Assembly (NCBI GenBank): GCA_905479015.1
Contig: CAJQKV010000012.1
Span: 1 to 64,000 of the forward strand
Source of the DNA: an uncultured Cyclobacteriaceae bacterium
GTDB lineage: Bacteria; Bacteroidota; Bacteroidia; Cytophagales; Cyclobacteriaceae
Reading direction: 5' to 3'
DNA length: 64,000 nt
Shown: positions 62,573 to 64,000 of the stretch, in pieces
Position numbering within the stretch: the stretch's first letter is position 1
Layout: each line of letters begins with the position of its first letter
Notes under the pieces: generated by a model
Told to the model about the DNA's origin: nothing
What the model saw: the letters and a program-made list of their open reading frames with translations, nothing else
The model's database searches: none
Translations under genes and position numbers: made by a program

Positions 62573-64000
62573 TTATCCTACACTCCCCTCAAGGGTAAGT
62601 GCCAATAATTTCTGTGCTTCCACAGCAAATTCCATGGGTAGGTTATTCATTACTTCCTTGGCAAATCCGTTCACGATTAAGGCAACAGAGCTTTCTTCGT
62701 CAAGTCCTCTTTGCTTACAGTAAAAGATTTGATCTTCACCAATTTTAGAGGTAGTAGCCTCATGTTCAATTTGAGAACTACTATTTTCAACATCAATGTA
62801 AGGAAAGGTATGCGCACCACATTGATTTCCCATTAGTAATGAATCGCACTGAGAAAAATTTCTTGAATGGGTCGCTCTTTTTGAAATATTTACGTGACCT
62901 CTGTAAGAGTTTTGAGACTTTCCTGCCGAAATCCCTTTGGATACGATTCTTGATTTGGTATGCTTTCCCAAATGAATCATTTTAGTTCCCGTATCGGCTT
63001 GCTGATAATTGTTGGTCACCGCAACGGAATAAAATTCTCCTACGGAATAATCACCCTTCAAGATACAAGAGGGGTATTTCCATGTGACAGCAGAGCCTGT
63101 TTCAACTTGAGTCCAAGAAATTTTGGCATGATCTCCAGCACAAATTCCTCTTTTGGTGACAAAATTGTAAATACCACCTACACCTTCTTTATTTCCTGGA
63201 TACCAGTTTTGAACAGTAGAATATTTTACCTCAGCATTCTTTGCTGCATAAATTTCTACTACGGCCGCATGCAGTTGGTTTTCATCTCGCATCGGCGCGG
63301 TACATCCCTCGAGGTAGCTCACATAGCTATCGTCCTCAGCAACAATCAGCGTTCTTTCAAATTGCCCTGTATTGGCCGCATTGATTCTAAAATACGTAGA
63401 AAGCTCCATGGGGCATCTAACGCCTTTGGGGATGTAACAAAAAGAGCCATCCGAAAACACAGCAGAGTTGAGCGCCGCGTAATAATTATCGGCCGCAGGG
63501 ACTACTGAACCTAAATATTTTTTAATGAGTTCCGGATGTTCAAGTACGGCTTCACTGAATGAGCAAAAAATAATCCCTAATTCCGAGAGTGTTTCTTTGA
63601 ACGTGGTAGCTACAGACACCGAATCAATTACAGCGTCCACTGCGATTCCTGATAAACGTTTTTGTTCGTTCAATGATATACCTAGTCGCTCAAATGTTTT
63701 GATCATTTCAGGATCAAGTTCATCCAAACTTTTTATTTTACCGCCTTTTTTTGGGGCTGAATAATATTTTAAAGCTTGGTAATCTATTTTAGGATAATGA
63801 ACATTGGACCATTTAGGCTCTTCCAACTGGGACCAATGCCGAAAGGACTTGAGTCTCCAGTTAAGCAGCCATTCGGGCTCATTTTTTTTGTGTGATATAA
63901 ATTTTACAATATCCTCATTGAGGCCCATCGGAGCTTCATCTGCTTCAAAATCAACAGACCAACCATGCTCATATTCTTTGGAGGTAAATTCTTCTAAAAT
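62573..64000 (-). CDS. sufB: Fe-S cluster assembly protein SufB, 5' end beyond the window
   Basis: SufB provides the scaffold on which SufBCD builds iron-sulfur clusters. The frame stays open through the right edge: upstream of the internal Met at 63928 it encodes [20 protein letters not shown] and then DEAP, which is the conserved SufB N-terminus, so that Met is not the start and only a few residues are missing. Conserved segments are [18 protein letters not shown]-like at about 210, [28 protein letters not shown] and QCDSLLMG. It is the first visible gene of sufBCDSE-sufT-bacilliredoxin; the promoter is outside the window. Confidence 0.95.
   Translation of the reverse strand: MLEEFTSKEYEHGWSVDFEADEAPMGLNEDIVKFISHKKNEPEWLLNWRLKSFRHWSQLEEPKWSNVHYPKIDYQALKYYSAPKKGGKIKSLDELDPEMIKTFERLGISLNEQKRLSGIAVDAVIDSVSVATTFKETLSELGIIFCSFSEAVLEHPELIKKYLGSVVPAADNYYAALNSAVFSDGSFCYIPKGVRCPMELSTYFRINAANTGQFERTLIVAEDDSYVSYLEGCTAPMRDENQLHAAVVEIYAAKNAEVKYSTVQNWYPGNKEGVGGIYNFVTKRGICAGDHAKISWTQVETGSAVTWKYPSCILKGDYSVGEFYSVAVTNNYQQADTGTKMIHLGKHTKSRIVSKGISAGKSQNSYRGHVNISKRATHSRNFSQCDSLLMGNQCGAHTFPYIDVENSSSQIEHEATTSKIGEDQIFYCKQRGLDEESSVALIVNGFAKEVMNNLPMEFAVEAQKLLALTLEGSVG

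Noticed and set aside
62573-63928. Met at 63928 as the SufB start
   Set aside because: The frame continues to the window edge with conserved SufB N-terminal sequence.
1-64000. CRISPR arrays, insertion sequences, prophage, rRNA genes
   Set aside because: No regularly spaced repeats, transposase or integrase motifs, terminal inverted repeats of IS type, or rRNA sequence seen.

Overview
The window looks like chromosomal DNA of a member of the Bacteroidota. It is AT-rich. Several genes are preceded by the phylum's TAnnTTTG type of -7 promoter box, and I saw no consistent Shine-Dalgarno sequences. Many products belong to families typical of the phylum: DUF2911, DUF5916, DUF5686, DUF6089, OMP_b-brl_3 outer-membrane barrels, and an S1 protein with a long charged N-terminus. 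I cannot place it below phylum level from sequence alone. There are two tRNA genes (Pro-TGG and Cys-GCA) and no rRNA, CRISPR array, insertion sequence or phage. SufB at the right edge and the first gene at the left edge run off the window.

Layout. 1-4.8 kb: the end of an extracellular contractile injection system locus (tape-measure protein and AAA+ ATPase). 4.8-10.8 kb: folA, fmt, a small lipoprotein, a LolC/E-type permease whose 3' end overlaps a convergent glycosyltransferase, a HAD phosphatase without its zinc loop, and arginine decarboxylase. 10.9-15.4 kb: two tandem pentein-fold guanidino/ureido hydrolases, then argS and menA, all overlapping. 15.5-20.8 kb: a universal stress protein and hisGDCB. 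20.8-22.4 kb: a small membrane protein and dinB. 22.4-28.9 kb: a lipid gene cluster. 29.3-33.7 kb: a DUF2911 protein and glycerol uptake and catabolism (glpD-glpK divergent from glpF). 33.8-38.9 kb: a DUF5916 barrel, a secreted PHP phosphoesterase and an orphan GH88 lipoprotein. 39.4-44.9 kb: tRNA-Pro, a penicillin-acylase-family enzyme, a DUF6089 barrel, an unknown secreted protein and tRNA-Cys. 45-54.9 kb: rpsA, an amidohydrolase lipoprotein, murB, a DUF5686 barrel and a two-component system. 55-64 kb: an OMP_b-brl_3 barrel, dCMP deaminase, and the sufBCDSE-sufT operon ending in a bacilliredoxin.

The most interesting region is the lipid cluster at 22.4-28.9 kb. It combines a serine-palmitoyltransferase-like alpha-oxoamine synthase with a GNAT-fold acyltransferase candidate. 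With them are a dedicated acyl carrier protein, a phosphopantetheinyl transferase, a ketosynthase, a hotdog dehydratase and a FabL-like enoyl reductase (Tyr-x6-Lys). I read it as a self-contained acyl-chain and long-chain-base module for sphingolipids or sulfonolipids. The synthase has DCAH where the family normally has DEAH, which leaves its amino-acid substrate open.

Other points to note are a 93-base convergent coding overlap, a 16-bp perfect inverted repeat between rpsA and tRNA-Cys, and promoter boxes that settle several start codons.
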